In this document: positions 24,947 through 33,900 of the stretch, one piece after another
Layout: each line of letters begins with the position of its first letter
Position numbering within the stretch: the stretch's first letter is position 1
The notes under the pieces: model-generated
Told to the model about the DNA's origin: nothing
Database searches by the model: none
The model's input: only the letters and a program-made list of their open reading frames with translations
Program-made: the position numbers and the translations under genes
From: Actinoplanes subtropicus
GTDB taxonomy: Bacteria > Actinomycetota > Actinomycetes > Mycobacteriales > Micromonosporaceae
Length of the DNA stretch: 51,440 nt
Assembly (NCBI RefSeq): GCF_000721705.1
Contig: NZ_JOJL01000060.1
Span: forward strand, 1 to 51,440
Direction of reading: 5' to 3'

Positions 24947-25614
24947 GACCGGGGCCGTACCAGCGTGAGCAGGCCGACCAGCGCGCACAACACCGGCAGG
25001 CCGGCCGGCAGCACCGGCGTGAGCAGCACCGCCACCGCCGCGCCGGTCAGGGCCACGACGCGGGTGGTGCGGTCGCGCAGCGAGGGCATGATCAGCGCCA
25101 GCAGGGCGGCCGGGAAGGCGGCGTCCAGGCCCAGCGCGTTCGGATCCCCCGTCGCGCCGCCGAGCAGCACGCCGAGGGCGGTGCCGATGTTCCAGGACGT
25201 GAACAGGGTCGCGCCGATGATCAGGTAGACCCGGCGACGACGTACCGGATCGGTCTCGGCCAGGGTGAAGGCGGCGACCTCGTCGGTCAGCACGTGGCTG
25301 CCGATCACCCGGGTGCGCAGGCGGGGACCGAGCGCGTCGCCGACCGCCAGGCCGAACGGCAGGTGGCGGGCGTTGAGCAGCAGGCCGGCGAAGACCGCGG
25401 CGAGCGGGTTGCCGGCCGCGAGCAGGCCGACCGCGAGGAACTGCGAGCCGCCGGCGAAGACGACCGTGGACATCAGGAACGGCACCCAGGTGGGCAGCCC
25501 GTACGCGATGGCGATCGCCCCGAACGACGCGCCCACCGCGATCATGGCCGCCGCGATCGTCGCGGCGTCGCGCAGCAGGGCGCGATCCTCGACCGTTCGC
25601 TGTAGCGTACGCAT
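24940..25614 (-). CDS. azlC: AzlC-family amino acid exporter permease
   Basis: 224 aa. The family features are FGAIAIAYGLPTWVPFLMST, FAGGSQFLAVGLLAAGNP and LLLNARHLPFGLAV, plus several hydrophobic helices. With azlD it forms a likely exporter of branched-chain amino acids. It is divergent from the XRE-cupin gene 68 nt away, a layout in which the regulator usually controls the exporter. Confidence 0.87.
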   Translation of the reverse strand: MRTLQRTVEDRALLRDAATIAAAMIAVGASFGAIAIAYGLPTWVPFLMSTVVFAGGSQFLAVGLLAAGNPLAAVFAGLLLNARHLPFGLAVGDALGPRLRTRVIGSHVLTDEVAAFTLAETDPVRRRRVYLIIGATLFTSWNIGTALGVLLGGATGDPNALGLDAAFPAALLALIMPSLRDRTTRVVALTGAAVAVLLTPVLPAGLPVLCALVGLLTLVRPRSW

Positions 25615-25627
25615 GGTTTGAAATACT

Positions 25628-25659
25628 GAACGCCATACGGGCGTTCGTCAAATCGAACG
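25628..25659. promoter_or_regulatory. Putative operator between azlC and its regulator
   Basis: Two overlapping inverted repeats fill the divergent gap: GAACGCC (25628-25634) with GGCGTTC (25640-25646), and CGTTCG (25642-25647) with CGAACG (25654-25659). They are good candidate sites for the adjacent XRE-cupin protein. Confidence 0.5.
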
Positions 25660-25681
25660 AGCAGACTGATGGAGCGAACAC

Positions 25682-26236
25682 ATGCACCAGCCGGCGCCAC
25701 CACTCGCCACGATCGCCGCGGCCCTGCGCCGCGAACGCGGGCGGGTCGGCATCTCGCTGGCCGAGCTCGCCCGCCGGGCCGGCCTGGCCAAGTCGACGCT
25801 CTCCCAGCTGGAGGCGGGCACCGGCAACCCGAGCATCGAGACGCTGTGGTCGCTCGGGGTGGCGCTGGGCGTGCCGTTCAGCCGGCTGGTCGAGCCGCCC
25901 ACCGCGCAGGTCCGGGTGATCCGGGCGGGCGAGGGCCAGCGGCTCGAGGCGGACCAGGCCGACGTGCTGGTCAAGCTGCTCGCGGCCGGGGCTCAGGGCA
26001 CCCGGCGGGACATCTACCTGATGGAGCTGGAGCCGGGCCAGGCCCGGGCGGCGGAAGCGCACATCCCGGGCAGCATCGAGCACCTCGTGCTGGGCGCCGG
26101 CCGGCTGCGCACCGGGCCGGCCGGCGAGGAGGTCGAGCTCGCGCCGGGCGACTACCTGACCTTCCCCGGCGACGTGCCGCACCACTACGAGGCGCTGGAG
26201 ACGTCGTGGGCGGTGCTGGTCATGGAGCATCGCTGA
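25682..26236 (+). CDS. XRE-family regulator with cupin domain
   Basis: 184 aa. The N-terminal helix-turn-helix spans residues ~10-65 (ISLAELARRAGLAKSTLSQLE, quoted in part). A cupin domain follows (HIPGSIEHLVLGAGRLRTG, APGDYLTFPGDVPHHYEA), with His residues that could bind a metal or ligand. Proteins of this type often control neighbouring transporters; here azlCD is divergent. GGAG precedes the ATG. The ligand is likely an amino acid or derivative (inference). Confidence 0.87.
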   Translation: MHQPAPPLATIAAALRRERGRVGISLAELARRAGLAKSTLSQLEAGTGNPSIETLWSLGVALGVPFSRLVEPPTAQVRVIRAGEGQRLEADQADVLVKLLAAGAQGTRRDIYLMELEPGQARAAEAHIPGSIEHLVLGAGRLRTGPAGEEVELAPGDYLTFPGDVPHHYEALETSWAVLVMEHR

Positions 26237-26308
26237 GTGCCAAAAGGTCTTCTCGGCGCTACCGCTGGGTATTACGCCTCGGTAACGTGGCGACCGAGGA
26301 GGTCCGCG

Positions 26309-28207
26309 ATGACCGCGACCCAGCGCAATGTCTCCGAGAAGCAGGCCCGGCAGGTGGCCGAGGCCGCACGCGAGTCCGAGTGGCGCAAGCCCAGCTTCGG
26401 CAAGGAGCTCTTCCTCGGCCGGTTCCGGCTCGACCTGATCGACCCGTGGCCCGCCGAGCAGCCCCGCCCGGACGCCGACGAGTTCCTCCGCAAGCTCGAC
26501 GCGTTCGCCCGCTCCGAGATCGACGGGGCGCGGATCGAGCACGATGCGCGCATCCCGGACGAGGTCTTCCAGGGCCTGGCCCGGCTCGGCGCGTTCGGCA
26601 TGAAGATCGACAAGGAGTACGGCGGGCTCGGGCTCACCAACCTGCACTACTGCCGGGCGCTGACCCTGGTCGGCTCGGCCAACGCGGCGATCGGCGCGCT
26701 GCTCTCGGCGCACCAGTCGATCGGCGTGCCGCAGCCGCTGAAGCTGTTCGGCAGCCCCGAGCAGAAGAAGAAGTTCCTGCCCCGGCTCGCGGCCGGCGAG
26801 GTCTCCGCGTTCCTGCTCACCGAGCCGGATGTCGGCTCCGACCCGGCCCGCCTCGGCACCACCGCCGACCCGGTCGAGGGCGGCTACCGGCTGAACGGCG
26901 TGAAGCTCTGGGCCACCAACGGCATCGTCGCCACCCTGCTGGTGGTGATGGCCCGGGTGCCGGACAAGGGGATCACCGCGTTCGTGGTCGAGGGCGACGC
27001 CGAGGGCATCACCGTCGAGCGGCGCAACGAGTTCCTCGGGCTGCGCGGCCTGGAGAACAGCGTGACCCGGTTCCACGACGTGTTCGTGCCCGAGGCGAAC
27101 GTGATCGGCGGGCTCGGCAAGGGTCTCAAGATCGCGCTGACCACGCTGAACACCGGCCGGCTGTCGCTGCCCGCGATGTGCGTGAGCGCCGGCAAGCGGT
27201 CGCTGGCGATCGCCCGCGAGTGGTCGGCCGACCGGGTCCAGTGGGGACGCGCGGTCGGCAAGCACGAGGCGGTGGCCAAGAAGATCGCCTTCATCGCCGC
27301 CACCACGTACGCGATGGAGTCCACCCTCGACCTGTGCTGCATGATCGCCGACGACGACCGCAACGACATCCGGATCGAGGCGGCGCTGATCAAACTGTTC
27401 GCCAGCGAGATGGCCTGGCAGGTCGCCGACGAACTGGTGCAGATCCGGGGCGGCCGCGGCTACGAGACGTCCGCGTCGCTGCTCGCCCGCGGCGAGCGCC
27501 CGGCCGAGGTCGAGCAGATGCTGCGCGACCTGCGGATCAACCGGATCTTCGAGGGCTCGACCGAGATCATGCACCTGCTGATCGCCCGCGAGGCGGTGGA
27601 CGCGCACCTGTCGGTGGCCGGCGACATCATCGACCCCGACGCCGGTCTCAACCGCAAGGCGAGGGCCGCGGCCAAGGCCGGCGGGTTCTACGCGAAGTGG
27701 CTGCCCACCCTCGCGGTCGGCAAGGGCCAGGCGCCATCGGCGTACGGCGAGTTCGGGCCGCTCGCCGGTCACCTGCGGTACGTCGAGCGCGCTTCTCGCA
27801 AGCTGGCCCGCTCGACCTTCTACGCGATGTCCCGCTGGCAGGGCAAGCTCGAGCGCAAGCAGGGCTTCCTCGGCCGGATCGTGGACATCGGCGCGGAGCT
27901 GTTCGCGATGTCGGCGGTGTGCGTGCGGGCCCAGGCCGAGCGCGGCCACCGGCCGGAGGGGGTGGAGCTGGCCGACCTGTTCTGCCGCCAGGCCCGGCTG
28001 CGGGCCGAGGCGCTGTTCGGCGCGCTGTGGGAGAACACCGACGCGGTGGACGTACGAGCGGCGCAGCGGGTGCTCGACGGGCGGTACGAGTTCCTGGAGG
28101 AGGGCGTGGTCGACCACCCGAGCGACCTGGCCTGGGTCGCCGCCTGGGAGCCGGGCGCGGCGACGGTCGAGGACGTGCGCCGGCGGATCCCTCAGGCGGA
28201 GGCGTAG
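26309..28207 (+). CDS. Acyl-CoA dehydrogenase
   Basis: 632 aa from ATG 26309, with GAGGAGG 6 nt upstream; longer than the usual ~380-400 aa. The dehydrogenase core is residues ~60-440: YGGLGLTNLHYC, FLLTEPDVGSDPARL for FAD and substrate, VKLWATNG, and the C-terminal domain with RINRIFEGSTEIMHLLIARE. The extra ~190 C-terminal residues are helical, as in very-long-chain acyl-CoA dehydrogenases. It oxidises an acyl-CoA to the enoyl form with FAD. Its last 16 nt overlap the convergent ABC ATPase gene. Confidence 0.9.
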   Translation: MTATQRNVSEKQARQVAEAARESEWRKPSFGKELFLGRFRLDLIDPWPAEQPRPDADEFLRKLDAFARSEIDGARIEHDARIPDEVFQGLARLGAFGMKIDKEYGGLGLTNLHYCRALTLVGSANAAIGALLSAHQSIGVPQPLKLFGSPEQKKKFLPRLAAGEVSAFLLTEPDVGSDPARLGTTADPVEGGYRLNGVKLWATNGIVATLLVVMARVPDKGITAFVVEGDAEGITVERRNEFLGLRGLENSVTRFHDVFVPEANVIGGLGKGLKIALTTLNTGRLSLPAMCVSAGKRSLAIAREWSADRVQWGRAVGKHEAVAKKIAFIAATTYAMESTLDLCCMIADDDRNDIRIEAALIKLFASEMAWQVADELVQIRGGRGYETSASLLARGERPAEVEQMLRDLRINRIFEGSTEIMHLLIAREAVDAHLSVAGDIIDPDAGLNRKARAAAKAGGFYAKWLPTLAVGKGQAPSAYGEFGPLAGHLRYVERASRKLARSTFYAMSRWQGKLERKQGFLGRIVDIGAELFAMSAVCVRAQAERGHRPEGVELADLFCRQARLRAEALFGALWENTDAVDVRAAQRVLDGRYEFLEEGVVDHPSDLAWVAAWEPGAATVEDVRRRIPQAEA

Positions 28208-29142
28208 AGCCGGGCCACCACGTCCTCGATGTCCGGCTCCACCACCGACAGGTCGCGGACCGAGGCGGCGGCCACCAGCGCGGCCACCGCCTCCCCGGCC
28301 GACGCCGAATCCAGCGCGAACGTGACCCGGTGCCCCTCCGCCTCGGCCGCCACGAGGGTCGCGCCGGGCAGCGCGAAACCGGACGCCAGCGGCCGGTCCA
28401 GGTCGACCACGAGGCTGCGACGAGAGCCGTACCGGGCGTGCAGGGCGTCGATCGTGCCGTCGTGCACCACCCGGCCGTGGTCGATCACCACGAGCCGGTG
28501 GCAGAGCCGCTCGATGTCGGCCAGGTCGTGCGTGGTCAGCACCAGCGTGACGTCCCCGGTCGCGCCCAGCTCGGCCAGGAACGAGCGGACCGCCTGCTTG
28601 CTCACCACGTCCAGGCCGATCGTCGGCTCGTCCAGGAACAGCACGCCCGGGCCGTGCAGCAGGGCGGCGGTCAGCTCGCCGCGCATCCGCTGGCCGAGCG
28701 ACAGCTGACGGACCGGCGTGTCCAGGAAGGCGTCCAGGTCGAGCAGGTCCCGGCAGCGGCGCAGGCGGGCCTCGTGCTCGGCGGCCGGCACCCGGTAGAT
28801 GTGCCGGAGCAGCCGGAACGACTCGCGCAGCGGCAGGTCCCACCACAGCTGGGAGCGCTGCCCGAAGACCACGCCGATGCGCAGCGCCAGCCGGGTGCGC
28901 TGCGGCACCGGGGTCAGCCCGAACACCGACACCTCGCCCGAGGTCGGCGCGAGCACGCCGGTCAGCATCTTCAGGGTGGTCGACTTGCCGGCGCCGTTCG
29001 GTCCGATGTAGCCGACCATCTCCCCGGGCTCGATCGTCAGGCTCACACCGTCCACGGCGGGGACCGTGCGTTTCTCGCGCCGCAGCCGGCCCGCTTTGAC
29101 GCGTACGGTGAAATCTTTTCGAAGGTCCTGCATGCGAATCAT
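28192..29142 (-). CDS. ABC transporter ATP-binding protein
   Basis: 316 aa from ATG 29142, ATGA overlap with the permease gene upstream. Walker A GPNGAGKST near residue 48, signature LSLGQRMRGEL, Walker B GVLFLDEPTIGLD, and the switch His in TTHDLAD. The C-terminal ~90 residues are the regulatory tail common in the ABC-2 exporter class. Last gene of a three-gene exporter operon; the transported substrate is unknown. Confidence 0.92.
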   Translation of the reverse strand: MIRMQDLRKDFTVRVKAGRLRREKRTVPAVDGVSLTIEPGEMVGYIGPNGAGKSTTLKMLTGVLAPTSGEVSVFGLTPVPQRTRLALRIGVVFGQRSQLWWDLPLRESFRLLRHIYRVPAAEHEARLRRCRDLLDLDAFLDTPVRQLSLGQRMRGELTAALLHGPGVLFLDEPTIGLDVVSKQAVRSFLAELGATGDVTLVLTTHDLADIERLCHRLVVIDHGRVVHDGTIDALHARYGSRRSLVVDLDRPLASGFALPGATLVAAEAEGHRVTFALDSASAGEAVAALVAAASVRDLSVVEPDIEDVVARLYASA

Positions 29143-29939
29143 GAGCCCGTACTCCGGTAGTGACGGATACCGATGCGCCAGACCAGGGCGGCGATGGCCA
29201 CGGCGGGCACGCTGACCAGCGGCGCCGCGTAGCCGGCCCAGGCCGGCAGACCTAAGGGATCGGCGCGGTCCAGGAGCGCCAGCGCCGGCTGGTAGGAGAC
29301 AAGACCGAAACCGAGTGCGTACGCGAAGACGCCGCGGAACCAATCGCTGTAGATCGTTATCGGGTACGAAGTGAAGTCGCGCCCACCGTAGGTGAAGGCG
29401 GCGCCCATCTCCCCCGACTCGACCCACCAGAAGGCCAGGCTGGCGGTCAGCACGAAGATCGCCCCGAAGAAGACGGCGGCCCCGATCGGCGCGACGACGG
29501 CCAGCGTGAGGCGGGTGGGCGTCCAGTGGACGTGGTTGACGACCAGCGCCGCCACGTACACAAAAATGCCGAAGGCCAGCCGCAGCAGCTTGCGCAGCGG
29601 CAGGTCCATGAAGATCAGCTGGGGCAGCACCCGCAACGGCCGGATCAGCACGGTGTCGAGGGTGCCGGCCCGCACGTACCTCTTGAGGTCGTCGATGTTC
29701 CCGACGACCAGGTCGGCGAGCACGAAGCCGGCCGCGGTCAGCCCGGTCATCAGCAGCGACTCGGCGAGCGTGAAGCCGCCGACCCGCGCGGTGGCCCGGT
29801 AGAGGACGAAGACGGTCACCACGTCGAGCACCGTGCTGCCCAGGTTGCTGAGCAGCTCGATCGCGAACGAGGTGCGGTAGGAGGCCATCGAGCGGGCCTT
29901 GCCGCCGAGCAGGGCGGCGTACGCGCGCAGCTCACCCAC
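29139..29939 (-). CDS. ABC-2 type transporter permease (second)
   Basis: 266 aa from GTG 29939, six predicted helices. The cytoplasmic stretch VRAGTLDTVLIRPLRVLPQL is a hallmark of this DUF990-like permease family, which works as a pair of different permeases plus one ATPase. It overlaps the original end of the first permease gene by 8 nt and the ATPase gene by 4 nt. Confidence 0.88.
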   Translation of the reverse strand: MGELRAYAALLGGKARSMASYRTSFAIELLSNLGSTVLDVVTVFVLYRATARVGGFTLAESLLMTGLTAAGFVLADLVVGNIDDLKRYVRAGTLDTVLIRPLRVLPQLIFMDLPLRKLLRLAFGIFVYVAALVVNHVHWTPTRLTLAVVAPIGAAVFFGAIFVLTASLAFWWVESGEMGAAFTYGGRDFTSYPITIYSDWFRGVFAYALGFGLVSYQPALALLDRADPLGLPAWAGYAAPLVSVPAVAIAALVWRIGIRHYRSTGS

Positions 29940-30792
29940 CCTGCACCACCAGCTTCCGCTCGGCGTGGCGCTGCACGGTTCTTGCCAGCGCCAGCAGGGC
30001 GATCGCCCAGACGGCCTGGAGCGCGACGAGGCCGGCCTGCTGGGCCGGCGGATCCCGCTCGACCAGCACGTCCAGCGGGGTCTACAGCAGGCCCGGGAAC
30101 GGGGTGGCCACCCAGAGCGTCACCGCCAGCCACTCCGGCAGCAGGCGCAGCGGGAAGTAGAGGCCGCAGAGCACGCCCGAGCCGAGCGTCCAGAGCACGA
30201 GCGGGCCGCGGGCGTCGTGCAGCCAGTAGGCGGTCGCGTTGATCAGGAACCGGCACCCGAAGCTGCCGATCGCCGCCAAAAGGGTGGATATCGCGAACAA
30301 AGGGATGGTCTGCCAGCGCGTCGGCGTCGTCAACGTGAAGAAGATCGCCCCGACGATCACCGGCCCGACCATCCGGGTGAGCAGGGCGTGCCCGAAACGA
30401 CCGAGATCGGCAGCCAGGTAAGCGGTCACCGGCGGGACCGGACGTAACAGATCGGACGCGACATCACCGGTCCGGATCCGGTCCGAAAGATCCGGTGGAC
30501 CCCAGATGCCCACCACGGTGAGTAGCCCCTGACCCACCCAAACAAAGGTTGCCAGTTGCGCACCGTCATACCCGCCCGGGCGGCTCCCGGTCGCGCCCGC
30601 CGCCACGGCCAGCAGCACGTAGCAGCGGAGGAAGCCGAAGACTATGTTGGTGAACGATCCGGCTAAGGTGGCTTGCCGGTAGGTGGCGTACCGCCGGAAA
30701 CCCGACCACACCAGGGCACCGAAAGTAGTGACGGAGGCGCGGAACGGACGACCGGGAGAGATCGTCAGCACGCTGGCGTATATCCCACCCAC
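29932..30792 (-). pseudogene. ABC-2 type permease (first) interrupted by in-frame TAG
   Basis: GTG start at 30792 with GGAAGGAG 9 nt upstream. The frame encodes six helices and the family stretch IRTGDVASDLLRPVPPV. After VATPFPGLL a TAG (30082-30084) stops translation at 236 aa. The same frame then continues without a gap (TPLDVLVERDPPAQQAGL, ending AERKLVVQGG) to a TGA at 29932-29934, which overlaps the next permease start. One C-to-T change in a CAG codon explains the stop. The truncated product loses its last helix and tail. Either a real nonsense mutation or a sequencing error. Confidence 0.85.
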
Positions 30793-30936
30793 GCCGTTAA
30801 TCTCCTTCCAAACCCCGCAGTGGAGCCGGGAGACTCTACCCGGGTCTCCGGACGGCCACCGCGCATTTTCTGACGTAGAAGTGGACGTGACCGTGACGGA
30901 GCGTTGCCAATCACCGGGCCTGTATCTGGGTGCCCG

Positions 30937-33900
30937 ATGAACGGCTGGAGCTCTCAACGCGGGGACGACCGGTGGGGCGACGAGCCGGCGTGGGTCTACG
31001 AGATCACCTGGGAGTGGGAGCCGCAGACGCCGGGCCAGCGGTATCCGGGCGATCCGGGGCGGCGGAAGGCCGTGCATACGCCGGTTTATGAGGCGTCGCA
31101 GTCTGGTCGTGCTTCGGGGGCGGAGTCGGATTCGGGGCCTGGTCGTGCTTCGGGGGCGGGGCCCGTTTCGGGGCCTGGTCGTGCTTCGGGGGCGGGGCCT
31201 GGGTCTGCTTCGGCGTCCGCCTCGCGGGACGAGTGGACCGACTCACGGGGATATCCCCAGCGGAGTGCGCCGCCGCAGCGTGACGAGCCCGCGTGGAACC
31301 GGCCGGCCAGCATGGTTCCCGCGCCCGACCAGCGGCGTGGGTCGGCGCCGGTCTACGGGCGGCAGTCTGCCGAGGGTCAATATCCGCCGGCGGCTCGGGG
31401 GCAGTTCCGGCCGGGGTCGCCGGCGCCGGAGGGTGGGCGCGCCTCGGTGTCGCCGGTGTCCGGGCCGTCGGGGCGCCCGCAGTCGGGGCCGCCAGGGTCG
31501 CCGCAGCGGCCGGGTGTCACGCCGCCCGGGTCGCCGCAGCGGCCGGGTGTCACGCCGCCGGGGTCACCGCAGCGGCCGGGTGTCACGCCGCCCGGGTCGC
31601 CGCAGCGGGGGCCGCAGCATGGCCAGTCGGCGCCGCCCAGCGGACCGCGGCCGCCGGTCATGCCTGGGTCGCCACAGCATGCGCAGGGCACCCCGCCCGG
31701 GTCGCCGCAGCATGCGCAGGGCACGCCGCCCGGGTCGCCGCAGCACTCGCAGGGCACGCCGCCCGGGTCGCCGCAGCACTCGCAGGGCACGCCGCCCGGG
31801 TCGCCGCAGCGGCCGCACGCCGGTCCTGGGGCTTATGGGAGTGCTCGCCCCTATTACGGCGATTCGTCCGAGCGGGCTGGGCGACCGGTTTCGCCGGAAT
31901 CCGGGCCGCACGTTTACGGCAGCGCTCGGCCGGCGCCGTCCGACGCCTTCCCGGCCCGGTCCGACGCGCAGCAGGGGCGGCGGCCTTCGGAGGCGCCGTT
32001 CGACCTGCGGCCGGCTCCCGAACTGGGGTCGCCCGCGCCCGCACGACCCGCCGCCCAGCCCACCCGGGTCACGCCGTCGCATCCGGCCACACCGCCGGCG
32101 CCGGCCTACCCGCCGGTGCCGGGACAGGCCCGCCCGGTCTCCGGCCCGGCCCAGCCCGGCCCCGCGGGCTGGCTACGTCCCACACACGCGGACCAGCCGG
32201 GCCCCTCCTACGCCGATCAGGCGCGCCCCACCCACGCAGAACAGCCGCGCCCCACGCACGCAGAACAGCCGCGCTCCACTTATGCCGACCAGGTGCGGCC
32301 CACCCCGGCGGAACAGCCGCGGCCCCCGCACGCGGAACAGCCACGCTCCAGCTACGCCGACCAGCCGCGGCCCACCAACGCCGACCAGGCGCGTCCCACC
32401 AACGCCGACCAGGCGCGTCCCACCAACGCCGACCAGGCGCGTCCCACCAACGCTGACCAGGCGCGCCCCACAAACGCTGACCAGGCGCGCCCCCCGGCCC
32501 AGCCTCGGCCGGAGCACCCGTGGGCGGCCACCGGGTCGACGCCGGCCGCCCCACCGCGGACCGGTCCGGCCGACTACGCGCGGCCGTCGTCCGGCTCGGC
32601 TCAGCCCGGCTTGGACCACCCGTGGGCGGTCCCGCCGACTCCTGCCGGGCCGCCGGACCAGCCACGACCGGTCTCCGCACCAAGCCAGGCCGGCCCCGGC
32701 TACCAGCGCCCGGTCTCGGCACCCGTCCCGCCCGACCAGCCACGCCCCGTCTCCGCGCCCAGCCAGGTCAGCCCCGACTACCCCCGACCCGTCTCGACAC
32801 CCACCCCACCCGAGCAACCACGACCCGTCTCCGCGCCCAGCCAGAGTGGCGGCGACTACCCGCGGCCGGTGTCGGCGCCTGCTGATGCCGGGGTGCCTGA
32901 GCGGCCGGCGACCTGGGCGGACGCGTTTGCTCCTCGGGTTCGGCGCTCGACTTCGGACGAGGCTTTCGGTCAGGTGTCCGAGCCGGTTACGGCGTCACCC
33001 GCTGTGGAGCGGGTGGTGCTGCCGGACGGGCCGGTGGCGGGTTCGGGGATCGAGCCGGTTTTGGAGCCGCCTTCCGAGCCGCCGGCCGGGGAGGAGCCGC
33101 ACGGGCTCGGCTGGCTGCTGTCGCAGAGCGGGCTGGGGGCTACGTCGCCGGTGCCGATCGAGGCGGTCACCGAGGAGCCGGAGCCTGCGCCCGAGCCGGA
33201 GCCCGAGCCCCAGCCGGTTGTCGAGCCCGAGGTGGTGGTCGAGCCCGAGGCAGTGGTCGAGCCCGAGGCAGTGGTCGAGCCCGAGGCAGTGGTCGAGCCC
33301 GAGGCAGTGGTCAAGGCCGAGCCGACGGTCGAGCCCGAGCAGGTGGCCGAGGCCGAGCCGACGGTCGAGGCCGAGCAGGAACCTGAGCCGGTGGTCGAGG
33401 CCGAGCCGGTGGTCGAAGACTCGGCGCCGGTCAGTGGGGCGCCGCAGAAGCAGAACTGGTTCGTGCCGGTCACCGGGTCTCAGCCGGTCATCAAGCCGGC
33501 CGGGGCAGCGGACGGCGAGCCGGCGGAGGACGAGCCGGTCGACGCCGAACCGGTCGAAGCCGAACTGGTCGACGAGCCGGTGGATGCCGAACTGGTCGAC
33601 GAAACGGTGGACGTCGAACTGGTTGACGAGCCGGTCGCTGCCGACGCCGCGGACGAGCCGGTGGACGTCGAACTCGTTGACGAGCCGATTGACGCGGTGC
33701 TTCTCGGGGATGAGCCGGTCGCCGCGCCGGTCAGTTCGGGGGCGTTGGACACCTCGTCGTATCACCGGTCGGACTTTGACGACGAGCCGTTCAGCGCTTC
33801 GCCGGTCAGTGCGGCTCCGGTCAGCTCCGCGCCGGTGGAGGCCTTTGACGTGCGGCCGACCAGCGTGTCGCCCTACAGCGCCGCACCGACCAGTGCTGCG

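Noticed and set aside
24638..28846. Very long open frame on the minus strand (about 1400 codons) opposite azlC, the regulator and the acyl-CoA dehydrogenase
   Set aside because: It is a GC-rich shadow frame; only its last 102 codons (AzlD) are real. The rest is repetitive Arg/Ala/Gly/Val text opposite well-recognised genes.
29998..30009. GGGCGATCGCCC, resembling the end of the palindromic elements
   Set aside because: It lies in the permease reading frame (codons for AIAL) and has no partner arm; chance match.
30904..30936. Upstream ATG-type start for the WG-repeat protein
   Set aside because: It adds eleven residues unlike the conserved start; MNGWSSQRGDD at 30937 fits better.
31495..31797. 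Regular repeats that could be taken for a CRISPR array
   Set aside because: Units are directly adjacent without unique spacers and encode in-frame peptide repeats.
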